64,000 nucleotides of DNA from Eleusine coracana subsp. coracana (taxonomy: Eukaryota > Streptophyta > Magnoliopsida > Poales > Poaceae), in the NCBI GenBank assembly GCA_032690845.1, contig CM064429.1, forward strand, positions 13,176,569 to 13,240,568. The letters are read 5' to 3'. Under the pieces are notes generated by a model. That model saw nothing but the letters and a program-made list of their open reading frames with translations. It had not been told where the DNA came from and did not search any database. Positions 18,647-27,295 of this stretch are shown here, piece by piece. Position 1 is the stretch's first letter. Every line of letters starts with the position of its first letter. Both the position numbers and the translations under genes were made by a program.

Positions 18647-21160
18647 CTATACTTTTAATAGAATCGTAAAAGAGTTTAGTCGATGGCCGTTTACCTTAAA
18701 CGCGTTCCCTTCCTTGTCCTGGAGTGTGACCGCTCCATGTGTCGCGACGTCAATGACGAGATATGGCCCAAGCCATTTGCTTCGCAGCTTCCCGTCGCCG
18801 AACAGCTTCACTCTTGAGTTGAAGAGTAGCACCTTGTCTCCAGGGTTGAACTCCTTTGGCCGTATCCTTTTGTCGTGCCATTTCTTGGTCTTTTCTTTAT
18901 AGATCCTGGCACTGTGATACGCCTTTTCTCTCCATTCCTCCAACTCAGAAATTTGCTTCATCCTGTGCCTTCCTGCTTCTTTGGAATCCATATTCCATTT
19001 CTTTATTGCCCAGTATGCCTTGTGTTCCAGTTCTACCGGCAGATGGCAAGTCTTGCCGTAGACCAGCTGGAATGGAGACATGCCTATGGGGGTCTTGTAT
19101 GCAGTGCGATATGCCCATAGTGCATCTGGCAACTTATTCTTCCATCCCGATCCCATTTCCTCCACTGTTTTCTGCAGGATGTTCTTGATTTGCTTCTTCG
19201 AGGTCTCTGCCTGACCGCTGGTCTGGGGGTGGTATGGAGTGGCAATGTTATGGTCGGAACCGAGTTCCCTCAGGAAGTGTCGGAATCCTTTATCCGTGAA
19301 GTGTGAACCTCCATCACTAATCACCATCCTTGGTACCCCGAAGCGTGGGAAAATGATCTCATAGAGCATCTTCCGTGCGCTCTTTGCATCTGCAGCTCTG
19401 CATGGCAATGCTTCAACCCACTTTGACACGTAGTCGACTGCCACCAGGATATACTCGCAATCATAGGACCTTGGGAAGGGTCCCATGAAGTCGATGCCCC
19501 AGACGTCGAAAAGTTCGACTTGCAGGTTGTATGTCAAGGGCATCGCGTTGCGAGATGAGATTCCTCCATGCTTCTGGCATCTCCTGCACCTCCTGATGTA
19601 CTCCTTGGTGTCCTCATACATCGTCGGCCAATAGAAACCACTTTGCCAGATTTTTGCTTGCGTCCGGTACACGCCGTAGTGTCCTCCGTACGGAGCTGCA
19701 TGGCACTTCTCAATTATCTGTGCACCCTCAATGGTGGGGATGCATCGCCGCAACAGACCATCAGCACAGACCCTGTAGAGGAATGGGTCGTCCCAAAGGT
19801 GTCGCCTACTTTCATAGGCCAGCTTCTTTCGGTTTTCCCCCGGCGGAACATACCCTGTAACCATGAAATTCACGATATCTGCATACCAGGGTGTGGAGTC
19901 CGCAACCTTTAATAGCATATCATCTCGTAGGAAGTCGTTGATTGGTAGTTCCTGCATGTTAGTGACTTGCATACGAGATAGATGATCTGCTACGGAATTC
20001 TCTACTCCTTTCTTATCTTTTATTTCAAGATCAAACTCTTGGAGTAAGAGGATCCATCTGATGAGCCTTGGTTTAGCATCTTTTTTAGCGAGCAGGTACT
20101 TTAGTGCAGCATGATCAGTGTAAATAATTACCTTTGCTCCAACTAAATAAGATCTAAATTTATCGATAGCAAAAACCACAACCAGGAGCTCCTTTTCTGT
20201 GGTAGCGTAGTTGAGCTGTGCTCCTGTCAAGGTTTTGCTAGCGTAGGCTATTGCGTGATGCTTCTTGTCCTTAGTTTGGCCGAGAACGGCCCCTACGGCG
20301 TAGTCACTAGCATCGCACATGATTTCAAAGGGCAGCTTCCAATCAGGGGGTTGGATGATGGGAGCTGAGATGAGTGCATTTTTCAAGAGATGAAAAGATT
20401 TCAAGCACTCATCATCAAAGTCAAAAGGCGCATCCTTAGCTAAGAGGTTGGTGAGGGGTCTAGCGATTTTCGAAAAGTCTTTGATGAATCGTCGATAGAA
20501 CCCAGCATGCCCCAAAAAGCTACGAATACCCTTGACGTTGATCGGAGGTGGAAGTTGCTCGATAACTTCTATTTTCGCCTTATCCACCTCGATCCCTCTC
20601 TCGGACACTAAGTGCCCTAGCACTATGCCTTCTCGGACCATAAAGTGGCACTTTTCCCAATTAAGTACCAGGTCCTTTTCTTGGCATCGAGTCAAGACCC
20701 TGTCCAAGTTCTCGAGACAGTGATCGAAGGTCTTCCCATAGACTGAGAAGTCATCCATGAAGACTTCCATGATTTCCTCGATCATGTCCGAGAATATGGA
20801 CATCATACACCGTTGGAAAGAGGCTGGTGCATTACACAACCCAAAAGACATCCTACGGTAGGCATACGTTCCATACGGGCACGTGAAGGTGGTCTTACTC
20901 TGATCATCGGGATGGATAGGAATCTGATGATAACCAGAATACCCATCAAGGAAACAGAAGAAGGAATGGTTTGCCAACCGCTCTAACATCTCATCGATGA
21001 AGGGCAGCGGGAAATGATCCTTCTTTGTTGCCTTGTTGAGTTTTCTGTAATCGATACACATCCTCCATCCCGTGACGGTACGTTGGGGAATAAGCTCGTT
21101 CTTATCATTCTTAACGACCGTCATACCTCCCTTCTTCGGCACTACTTGCACCGGGCTCAC
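18647..21160 (-). CDS. Athila-B pol: RT, RNase H, integrase
   Basis: 837 residues are open. RT shows the Athila-type active site FMDDFSVYG (about residue 136-145), then the connection (GHAGFYRRFIKDFSKIARPL), RNase H (EIMCDASDYAVGAVLGQ; YTDHAALKYLLAKKDAK), an H2C2 zinc region (HAAPYGGHYG ... CRRCQKHG) and an integrase core with all three acidic residues (GIDFMGPF, VISDGGSHF, SGQAETS), followed by a C-terminal domain (GDKVLLFNSRVKLFGDGKLRSKW). The products copy the RNA in cytoplasmic particles and insert the cDNA in the nucleus. The N-terminal RT residues are in the preceding frame. A 1-bp loss in an A-run near 21210 appears to separate what was one polyprotein, so the ATG at 21160 is probably an internal Met, not a real start. 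Nearly intact. Confidence 0.9.
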   Translation of the reverse strand: MSPVQVVPKKGGMTVVKNDKNELIPQRTVTGWRMCIDYRKLNKATKKDHFPLPFIDEMLERLANHSFFCFLDGYSGYHQIPIHPDDQSKTTFTCPYGTYAYRRMSFGLCNAPASFQRCMMSIFSDMIEEIMEVFMDDFSVYGKTFDHCLENLDRVLTRCQEKDLVLNWEKCHFMVREGIVLGHLVSERGIEVDKAKIEVIEQLPPPINVKGIRSFLGHAGFYRRFIKDFSKIARPLTNLLAKDAPFDFDDECLKSFHLLKNALISAPIIQPPDWKLPFEIMCDASDYAVGAVLGQTKDKKHHAIAYASKTLTGAQLNYATTEKELLVVVFAIDKFRSYLVGAKVIIYTDHAALKYLLAKKDAKPRLIRWILLLQEFDLEIKDKKGVENSVADHLSRMQVTNMQELPINDFLRDDMLLKVADSTPWYADIVNFMVTGYVPPGENRKKLAYESRRHLWDDPFLYRVCADGLLRRCIPTIEGAQIIEKCHAAPYGGHYGVYRTQAKIWQSGFYWPTMYEDTKEYIRRCRRCQKHGGISSRNAMPLTYNLQVELFDVWGIDFMGPFPRSYDCEYILVAVDYVSKWVEALPCRAADAKSARKMLYEIIFPRFGVPRMVISDGGSHFTDKGFRHFLRELGSDHNIATPYHPQTSGQAETSKKQIKNILQKTVEEMGSGWKNKLPDALWAYRTAYKTPIGMSPFQLVYGKTCHLPVELEHKAYWAIKKWNMDSKEAGRHRMKQISELEEWREKAYHSARIYKEKTKKWHDKRIRPKEFNPGDKVLLFNSRVKLFGDGKLRSKWLGPYLVIDVATHGAVTLQDKEGNAFKVNGHRLNSFTILLKV

Positions 21161-23040
21161 CCACTCACTATGATGTACGGGATATATGATCCCTGAATGC
21201 AGAAGTTTAGAACTTCCTTCTTCACAACCTCGCGCATAGCATTATTTAACCTCCTCTGGGGTTCCCTAGAAGGTGTACTCTCGGGGTCAAGAGGGATGCG
21301 ATGGGTGCAGAGAGTGGGACTAATTCCCTTTAGGTCTTGGAGGGAGTACCCAAAGACAGAGCGATGTTTCTCTAAGACAGAGATCAGCTTCTTGGTTTCC
21401 TCCTCCGAAAGCTTATCACTAATGATGACAGGGGACTCCGTGTCACCATGTAGGAAAGCGTAGCGTAGGCCAGGGGGTAAGGTTTTTAACTCGATGGGAG
21501 GTCGAGTCGGTGGTTTTTCTTCAGGAAGCTCGAGAGTTTCCTGTAGATCATCCTCCTCTTCTGTAAAAAGATCGGCGTCTTGGTCAAGGAGGGTATCAGG
21601 AGGGTCGAAAGGGGAAATCACTTTCACCTCTTCGGTTAGGTCTCTCTCATCAGGAAATTCAGCGATGGTGTTTCGCGAACGGGAGATTGGGATTGAGAGA
21701 GCCTTTCCTCCGATGTTGACACTGAGGTTACCGGATGAGGCTGCCGTAAAGAGTTTTTCTAAAGGAAGCCCGATGAGGACATCAAAGCTTGGGACCTCAA
21801 AGACATGAAAGTTCAGAAGGGCCTCAGCATCTTTGTGTCGTATCGACACATTGTTTAGAATCCCGTAACCTTCTAGGATGGCTCCGGTAGGGCTTTTGAA
21901 GGTCTTTTGCGTAGGAAGCAGAGGTTCGTCTCCTAATACCTCAAAGGCAAAGGAGTCGGAAACGATGTTTATTCCTACGGCGGGATTATACCAGACATCC
22001 ACAGCTCTGCCTCTAACCATACAAGGAATGGTAGTAGAGGATGAGATAATCCGAACAAGTTCGGAACATTGCTCATTTTCTCGGGACCACTCATCACTCA
22101 TGATGGCTGTTAGTTCTTTCACTGAGTCCCTAAGGAATTGTTCTTCTATAGGTTCAGGGGAAGGAACTGGTGTTTGAGGCTTTCGTTGGATGGCATACAT
22201 CGAGGTGTTACCGAAATCTTTGAAAAGATCATCCTCGATGATGAAAGGGAATTCGGACAGCTGAATTTCTTCATCATCCGAATTTCCTGGTTCAGGAGGA
22301 GGCTCACTAGCTAAGTCTTGAGATGTGCAAGAAGCAGGGTCAGATTCGGCTAGCTGGAGAGTCTCCTGGCTCGGCGTAGCTTCTTCGCAGGGGGGTTTGG
22401 TGGGCTCAAGGAAAGAGGTATTTTCTAGAATGCGTTCTAGGATGGTTCTTCCTTCTGAGACCGTTTTGTGTATGAATGAACCTCCGGCGGCTATGTTGAG
22501 ATATTGGGCAGATTCCTTGTCGAGACCCATCCGAAAATGCTGTAGCAGCATGGGATCGGGTATAGACAAGTCAGGACCGGATTTCACTAAAAGCGAGAAC
22601 CTAGCCCAAGCTGTGCCTAAGGATTCTTTCTCGGCCTGCTCGAAGTTGAAGACCTCTCTACGGAGAGAAACGATTCGTGACATTGGGAAGAACGCAAGAC
22701 AAAATTTGTCCCGGAGCTCTTTCCAGTCACCATTCGTGCTTTCTGCCGTGTGAGTGTACCATTGCTTCGCCCTCTCTATAAGAGAAAAGGGAAACAATTT
22801 CCACTTGAGAGTCTCTTGTGTCATACCCCTGATTTGGATGCACGAGCACAATTGCTCAAATTCTCGCAGGTGATGGTGTGGGTTTTCGTTTTCTACCCCC
22901 GAGAAAGGTTGTGCCTGAACCATGGCTATAAAGCCTGGGCGGAGTTCGAAGCCATCAGAAAGGATTGGTTTTGAAGATGAAGGTGGCTCGTAGAACTCGC
23001 CCCTTGGAGCAGAGAAGGATTGGATAGAAGGTTGCTCCAT
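21157..23040 (-). CDS. Athila-B gag-protease (with RT N-terminus)
   Basis: 627 residues begin 82 bp inside the PBS with MEQPSIQSFSAPRGEF. The gag core (about residues 45-200) contains WKLFPFSLIERAKQWY and FFPMSRIVSLRREVFNF, typical of Athila/Tat Gag. A Glu/Pro-rich spacer follows, then a retropepsin-fold region near residues 345-440 (MVRGRAVDVWYNPAVGINIV ... FDVLIGLPLEKLF). Where a D-S/T-G active site is expected the text reads Y-N-P-A. The end (LKGISPTLCTHRIPLDPEST) is the start of RT, and the frame then runs out after a probable 1-bp deletion near 21210. Gag builds the particle. Start chosen as the first ATG after the PBS. Confidence 0.88.
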   Translation of the reverse strand: MEQPSIQSFSAPRGEFYEPPSSSKPILSDGFELRPGFIAMVQAQPFSGVENENPHHHLREFEQLCSCIQIRGMTQETLKWKLFPFSLIERAKQWYTHTAESTNGDWKELRDKFCLAFFPMSRIVSLRREVFNFEQAEKESLGTAWARFSLLVKSGPDLSIPDPMLLQHFRMGLDKESAQYLNIAAGGSFIHKTVSEGRTILERILENTSFLEPTKPPCEEATPSQETLQLAESDPASCTSQDLASEPPPEPGNSDDEEIQLSEFPFIIEDDLFKDFGNTSMYAIQRKPQTPVPSPEPIEEQFLRDSVKELTAIMSDEWSRENEQCSELVRIISSSTTIPCMVRGRAVDVWYNPAVGINIVSDSFAFEVLGDEPLLPTQKTFKSPTGAILEGYGILNNVSIRHKDAEALLNFHVFEVPSFDVLIGLPLEKLFTAASSGNLSVNIGGKALSIPISRSRNTIAEFPDERDLTEEVKVISPFDPPDTLLDQDADLFTEEEDDLQETLELPEEKPPTRPPIELKTLPPGLRYAFLHGDTESPVIISDKLSEEETKKLISVLEKHRSVFGYSLQDLKGISPTLCTHRIPLDPESTPSREPQRRLNNAMREVVKKEVLNFCIQGSYIPYIIVSG

Positions 23041-23122
23041 GGTAGGGATAAGGAAGGAAATAAAAGAAAGATAAAAAGGGATACGAGGGTGACTAGGGTC
23101 CGCAGATAAAACAGCAACCGTT

Positions 23123-23139
23123 CCCCGGCAACGGCGCCA
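23123..23139 (-). other. Athila-B primer binding site (tRNA-Asp)
   Basis: TGGCGCCGTTGCCGGGG on the minus strand is fully complementary to the 3' end, including CCA, of plant tRNA-Asp(GUC) as I recall it. Eight bases separate it from the LTR. This is the usual Athila primer. Confidence 0.88.
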
Positions 23140-23878
23140 GAAATACTTGTTGGTTTTTCTTACGTCTACGAATAAATCCGCAAGCGCACGGAAGACCGAT
23201 GTAGCACTTCACCCAGAGTATTCCGGGGTATCGAATCACGAGGAACGTGTGTGTCTGTCGTTGGACTAAATCACCCAAGGACACAGAGATTGATTAAGAC
23301 AGGCAGAGGACAGAGAGGATGTCCCAAGAGTCAGGTTCCTACGTTAACTAAGCTATGCTCCAGTTTGCTCGCGTTGGGCACGGACTTACCCCTGCATCCA
23401 CAGGCGACTTCCGCCAAGAGCCTACGCACTAGCCTAGCGGGGAGGATTTCAGAGGGCGGACAGAGCTGTCACCACCTGCCGCCTACCTCAACGAACCAGT
23501 AGACTAACGAATAATCAAAGGTAACCTCCTGCCTAGACACCACGTCTATGCGATCGATTACTAGCTTAACCTTCTAGCAACGAATATTCAGGCTAAGGCA
23601 CCCTAAGAACTTAGAGCGATGAACGAGCTCACAAGCTAGAACTATAACTTAATTAAAGTAAAAAGTAAACTGCAAGAGGGTAAATCTCGACACTTACTAT
23701 GATTGGCAAATGTCGTCGAAGTACAAGCGTGGAGAAGGCGAAGACAAGCCCAAGCCTCCTCCGAACTCTACTCCACTCTCTTCCTAATCTAAGCACTAGC
23801 TAAGTAGCACTTGGCCTTTGCAAGAGGAGCACTAAATCTTCAATCTTGAGTGTGTGTTGGAGTGAAGGCCCTCACCCT

Positions 23879-23888
23879 CTATTTATAG
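23879..23888 (-). promoter_or_regulatory. TATA box of Athila-B 5' LTR
   Basis: CTATAAATAG on the minus strand, also present in the 3' LTR at 15299-15308. Confidence 0.7.
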
Positions 23889-23997
23889 CTTCCTAACGTC
23901 GATTTCAGAGGAGTAACCGCCACGGAATCCCCCCAAACCGCCATCAGGGAGTCCTGAGGAGCCAACACGTGGAAGCCCAGGCGGAGAGGGCGCCCGG

Positions 23998-24033
23998 CCA
24001 GGTCGCCCGACCTGACCAGGTCGGCCGACCTGG
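23998..24033. repeat. Palindrome pair in Athila-B 5' LTR
   Basis: Same two palindromes as in the 3' LTR, upstream of the TATA box in the promoter direction. Confidence 0.9.
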
Positions 24034-24363
24034 GGGTGGCCCCTCCTGGCCTGTGCTTTCTCCAGGTGGCTGTCCTGTGGGCCCTGACAACGGTTTGCGC
24101 GGTATTACGGGGAGTTACGTCGGTTAAGCGCTGAAGGTGGGCTCCTTAATCCGTGTGCTTGCTCCTGATTGGTCGGAAGTGTGCTTTCTCCTTGAATTTC
24201 CTTGAATTTTATTTAAACTCCATGGGTTGCTTCCTGCATACACAAAGTCACCAAAACTTGTGGAAATAATTAGCAATAAATTCCTACCACTAAGGTGGTG
24301 ATCAAATTGTGTGATTCTTGCGGGTAAACGATGGTTATATTTTGCATTTAAGGACCGTCAACA

Positions 24364-24491
24364 AACTCCCCCACACTTAGCCTTTGCTCGTCCTCGAGTA
24401 AAGGACTAAAGACTAAGGACTAAGTGATAATTCAAACCTTGATAAATCAAATCTAGCATGCAAATTATTTTGCATTTAAGGACCGTCAACA
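24364..24491 (-). other. Aberrant 5' extension of Athila-B
   Basis: Outside the 5' LTR but inside the TSD lie 106 bp that appear identical to the PPT-side internal sequence at 15783-15888, followed by the outermost 22 bp of the LTR (24470-24491). The junction carries a 4-base overlap TATT shared by both parents. A normal element would end at 24363. Confidence 0.9.
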
Positions 24492-24496
24492 GCAGC

Positions 24497-25141
24497 TAGA
24501 CCACTCCACCAAACAATAGGAAAGTCCTTAAACTCACTAGTGGCTTGTCTAACTCTATGTTGTTCAGGAACAAGGTGGGCATTAAATTTTTGTTCTACCA
24601 TCATTTCCCAATCAAGGTAAGCATCACCATCGTACTGACCCGAAAACGAAGGAATTGAAAACTTAATTTTAGCATACAGGTCATTTGGAGCATAGTTACC
24701 TTGTGTGCGACGGTTGTGGTTGTGGAAACCACCCATACCTTGAGGGTTACATTGCAAACGACTTCGTAACCTTGCGGTCCTTGTAGCTGACCTATCGACG
24801 GTGCCATCAGCCTTATACACCGTTGCTTCATCATGATCGTCTTCAACGTCGTTGTTGGTGTTTGTGTTCTTGTTGGTGTTGGTGTTGTTGTTGGTATTGG
24901 TGTTGATGGTCTTGTGAGCGGTCTCCAATTCGACAACCTAATCGGTTAACTTAGAGACTCTCTTATCCAACCGCTCAATGCTTTCTCCCAGGTGAAGCTT
25001 GGTGACGGCATCGATGACGGCCCTGGTGATCGTCTTTGCCAAATTACTCTTAACCACCTGCAAATCCTTCTGTAGCTGACTTTGGCTCCTGCACTCATCA
25101 AATTTTGAGGGTGAAGCACCCTCTCCATCGCTTCCTGACAT
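24497..25141 (-). pseudogene. CRM-1 gag, N-terminal fragment
   Basis: The frame starts MSGSDGEGASPSKFDE at 25141 and matches CRM-0 gag to about residue 215, ending at the Athila-B insertion. One in-frame TAG near 24938 replaces the CAG (Gln) seen in CRM-0. The poly-Asn tract is shorter and mixed with Thr. The remainder of gag is at 14092-14566. Confidence 0.87.
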
Positions 25142-26346
25142 CAGAAATACCAAAATAGGAAACAAAAAGTGAAGGTTATCCCTACAAAAGTACTAAGCAG
25201 TGGTGCCTCTCAACACAGCAAAAGGAAGCTTCTTGCAAAGCTCTTACAAAGTTCTGAAAACAACAAAGCAAAGGATACCAAGAAGGTGTGTTCCACGATT
25301 GCAAGGGTTACAAAATAACCTATATGCTGTCCAGAAGAAGTTTGTAGAGCTAGGAAGGCCAAAATATATATATATGTGAGTGGCACACAAATCAAAAACA
25401 GATAGTAAAGCTGAATAAGTGCCCAAGTAACTTGTCCCTAGTTGCTGGACTAACTATGTCCTAGAACAGTAATGATAGCAAAGAAGAAACAAGGAGACCA
25501 AGGCACACAGTCGATAACAGGGGGCTAAGTGTAAAACATCCAAACTCAGAAATTCCAGGGGGCTAGATGGAGCACTAGTAGGAATCCCAAATTTTTATTT
25601 TATTTTATTTTATTCATATTTTTCTCCAACTCACTAAGAAAGGGGGAGAAACTACAAAACATTTCAGCTCAAACAGAGCTAGGACGCGGCCTACAAAAAT
25701 TCTTAAAGTTTCTGAAAACGTCAGGTTTCAACTTGAATGAATTTTGTCTTTATCTTCCCGATTTTTTTTTAATTTTTTGACAAGGGCACACAGGACGTAG
25801 CCAAGTGTGGTCACCTCAACTTTTTGTCAAGAATCTCCTATAAAAAGTTCAGCCAAAACGAACAACCGAGCGAAACGTTGTGGCCGTTTTACCGAAGGGG
25901 TGTCGGAATCGGTTATGAAGAAACCCGGGGTTTGAGTGAAACCCGAGTCGGGTTTGGGGTCGGGTAGGGATTTCTTTGGCGGGGTGGATGCAGCGGAAAG
26001 TGGAATTTGTGAGAATTAGTCCGAGGTGTTGACGGTAGGTTTAGGGTGGGATTAGGGTGGGCATGTTGATCAATCAACCCTAGCACACAAAGCCGACAAA
26101 ATCGAGGATGGTGAAGGGGATGGCGGCTAGGGTTGCAAGGAAAACACTACTGATGACAAAAACACAAACTAAACCAGCGGCTAAACAAGAACTAGGGCAC
26201 AAACTCAACACTACGGACTCTGAAATTGAAATATGCAAAGGCTAAACACGTGGTTATGGGCGGGGAAACTTTTTTTTTGGCTTTTTTGTGGACGATAGGA
26301 AGAACACGAAAACAAAACTAAAGGGTAGTGCGAAACTGATGGTGCT
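25142..26346 (-). other. CRM-1 5' untranslated leader
   Basis: Collinear with the CRM-0 leader. Nothing coding is supported. Confidence 0.7.
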
Positions 26347-26365
26347 CCAGAAGCTCTGATTACCA
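26347..26365 (-). other. CRM-1 primer binding site
   Basis: TGGTAATCAGAGCTTCTGG on the minus strand, the same variant initiator-Met PBS with an extra A as in CRM-0. Confidence 0.7.
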
Positions 26366-26367
26366 AT

Positions 26368-27290
26368 TGATGTGAACCAGGGTTCCTGATCTTCCAAAAG
26401 GTTCTTGGTAAGTTGATTTTGTCATAGGCGACACACAAATCGATCCGGCTTCAGAACAGCACGTTCTAAACCCCGCAATCGCAGCACGACGTCTCCTCTG
26501 GTTATCAACTATTCAAAGATGATTGACCTCACCGAGAAGGCTAATCCCTGACTGCGAATCATGAACACAAGCAAGAACAACGAAGAATGCAACACAATTG
26601 CAGATGTATGATTAAACTCTCGAAGTTGGGGTCTCACAAACCGATGAACGATGACACTGTTTATGAACAGAATTGATCGAAGAAAAACCCAAACCCTAAT
26701 GGTGCGGTGGCGTCTGTATATAAATACCCTAGGGTCGTGCAAAACCCTTTGGACGTGCCCCTAATTAGGCTCAAGTAGATACAAAGCCCAAAGGCCAAAA
26801 ATAGGCGATGCAGCACCGACAAAGATTCAGTACCCTCTCTTGTTTCAACGATTCCCGATGACTCCTGAAGAATTTTGAAATGAGGCTGGCGGCATTGGAA
26901 AGGTCTTCTCCTTACCTTTCCACGCACATGTAAAACGTCCACATCCGAGTTCTTATGCGTCTTGGGCGACCGTTTTATTGTAGACTGGTCCTGGGCCCCG
27001 AAACAGACTCGAAGTCGGTTTTGATTGGGCCTCCACTTTGGCTTCCAAGCCCTCGCTGGTCCTCCATGTTCCCAATTCCTTTTCCCATCATCTCCTGATC
27101 CTCTCCATGGTTCCTAATCATAAAATAATCATTAGGTAGCAAACCATTCTCAAAAGTAACATATAGCAAAGAACGTAGGAACGAGCTCACCTCTAAATTT
27201 AGTCGTCGTGCACGAGCTCTAGTCATTGGATCTTGCAAATCTAGAATTGGAGGAGTGTTGTGTGTATCCATAGGAGTGATGTCCTCATCA
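26368..27290 (-). repeat. CRM-1 5' LTR
   Basis: 923 bp, TGATG...CATCA. The open frame at its start (26975-27272) encodes the MDTHNTPPILDLQDPMTRAR version of the pol extension. Confidence 0.92.
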
Positions 27291-27295
27291 CCATG

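Larger units (their letters stand above)
23148..24363 (-). repeat. Athila-B 5' LTR
   Basis: 1216 bp, the partner of 14567-15782. It drives the element: the minus-strand TATA is at 23879-23888, so transcription should start about 30 bp to its left. It is unusual in not being the outermost part of the element. Confidence 0.93.
14567..24491 (-). mobile_element. Athila-B: Athila-type Ty3/gypsy element, young, TSD GCAGC
   Basis: The element is flanked by GCAGC at 14562-14566 and 24492-24496, and outside it the CRM-1 gag reads on. The minus-strand order is an aberrant 5' end, 5' LTR, tRNA-Asp PBS, gag, protease, RT, RNase H, integrase, accessory frame, long 3' UTR, PPT and 3' LTR. The RT motif FMDDFSVYG, the Asp PBS and an extra frame after pol fit the Athila lineage. 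I count about 18 differences between its two 1216-bp LTRs by eye (about 1.5 percent), so insertion is recent; at the often-used grass rate of 1.3e-8 per site per year this is roughly half a million years. Confidence 0.93.
11377..27290 (-). mobile_element. CRM-1: CRM-like element, internally deleted, TSD CCATG
   Basis: The element has LTRs at both ends, with CCATG directly before (11372-11376) and after (27291-27295). Removing it together with one TSD copy restores a continuous copia reading frame, which independently confirms the edges. Its gag is itself split by Athila-B. Relative to CRM-0 it lacks RT N-terminal sequences and protease, and relative to CRM-2 it lacks about 150 bp of integrase. 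In the segments compared by eye its LTRs differ from each other by roughly 10 percent, so it is considerably older than Athila-B. Confidence 0.93.

Noticed and set aside
21494..22753. Plus-strand open frames opposite Athila-B gag
   Set aside because: Complementary shadows of the conserved gag-protease frame.
23123..23139. Possible tRNA-Asp gene end
   Set aside because: Only the last 17 bases match tRNA-Asp and they sit 8 bp from an LTR end, so this is a primer binding site, not a tRNA gene.
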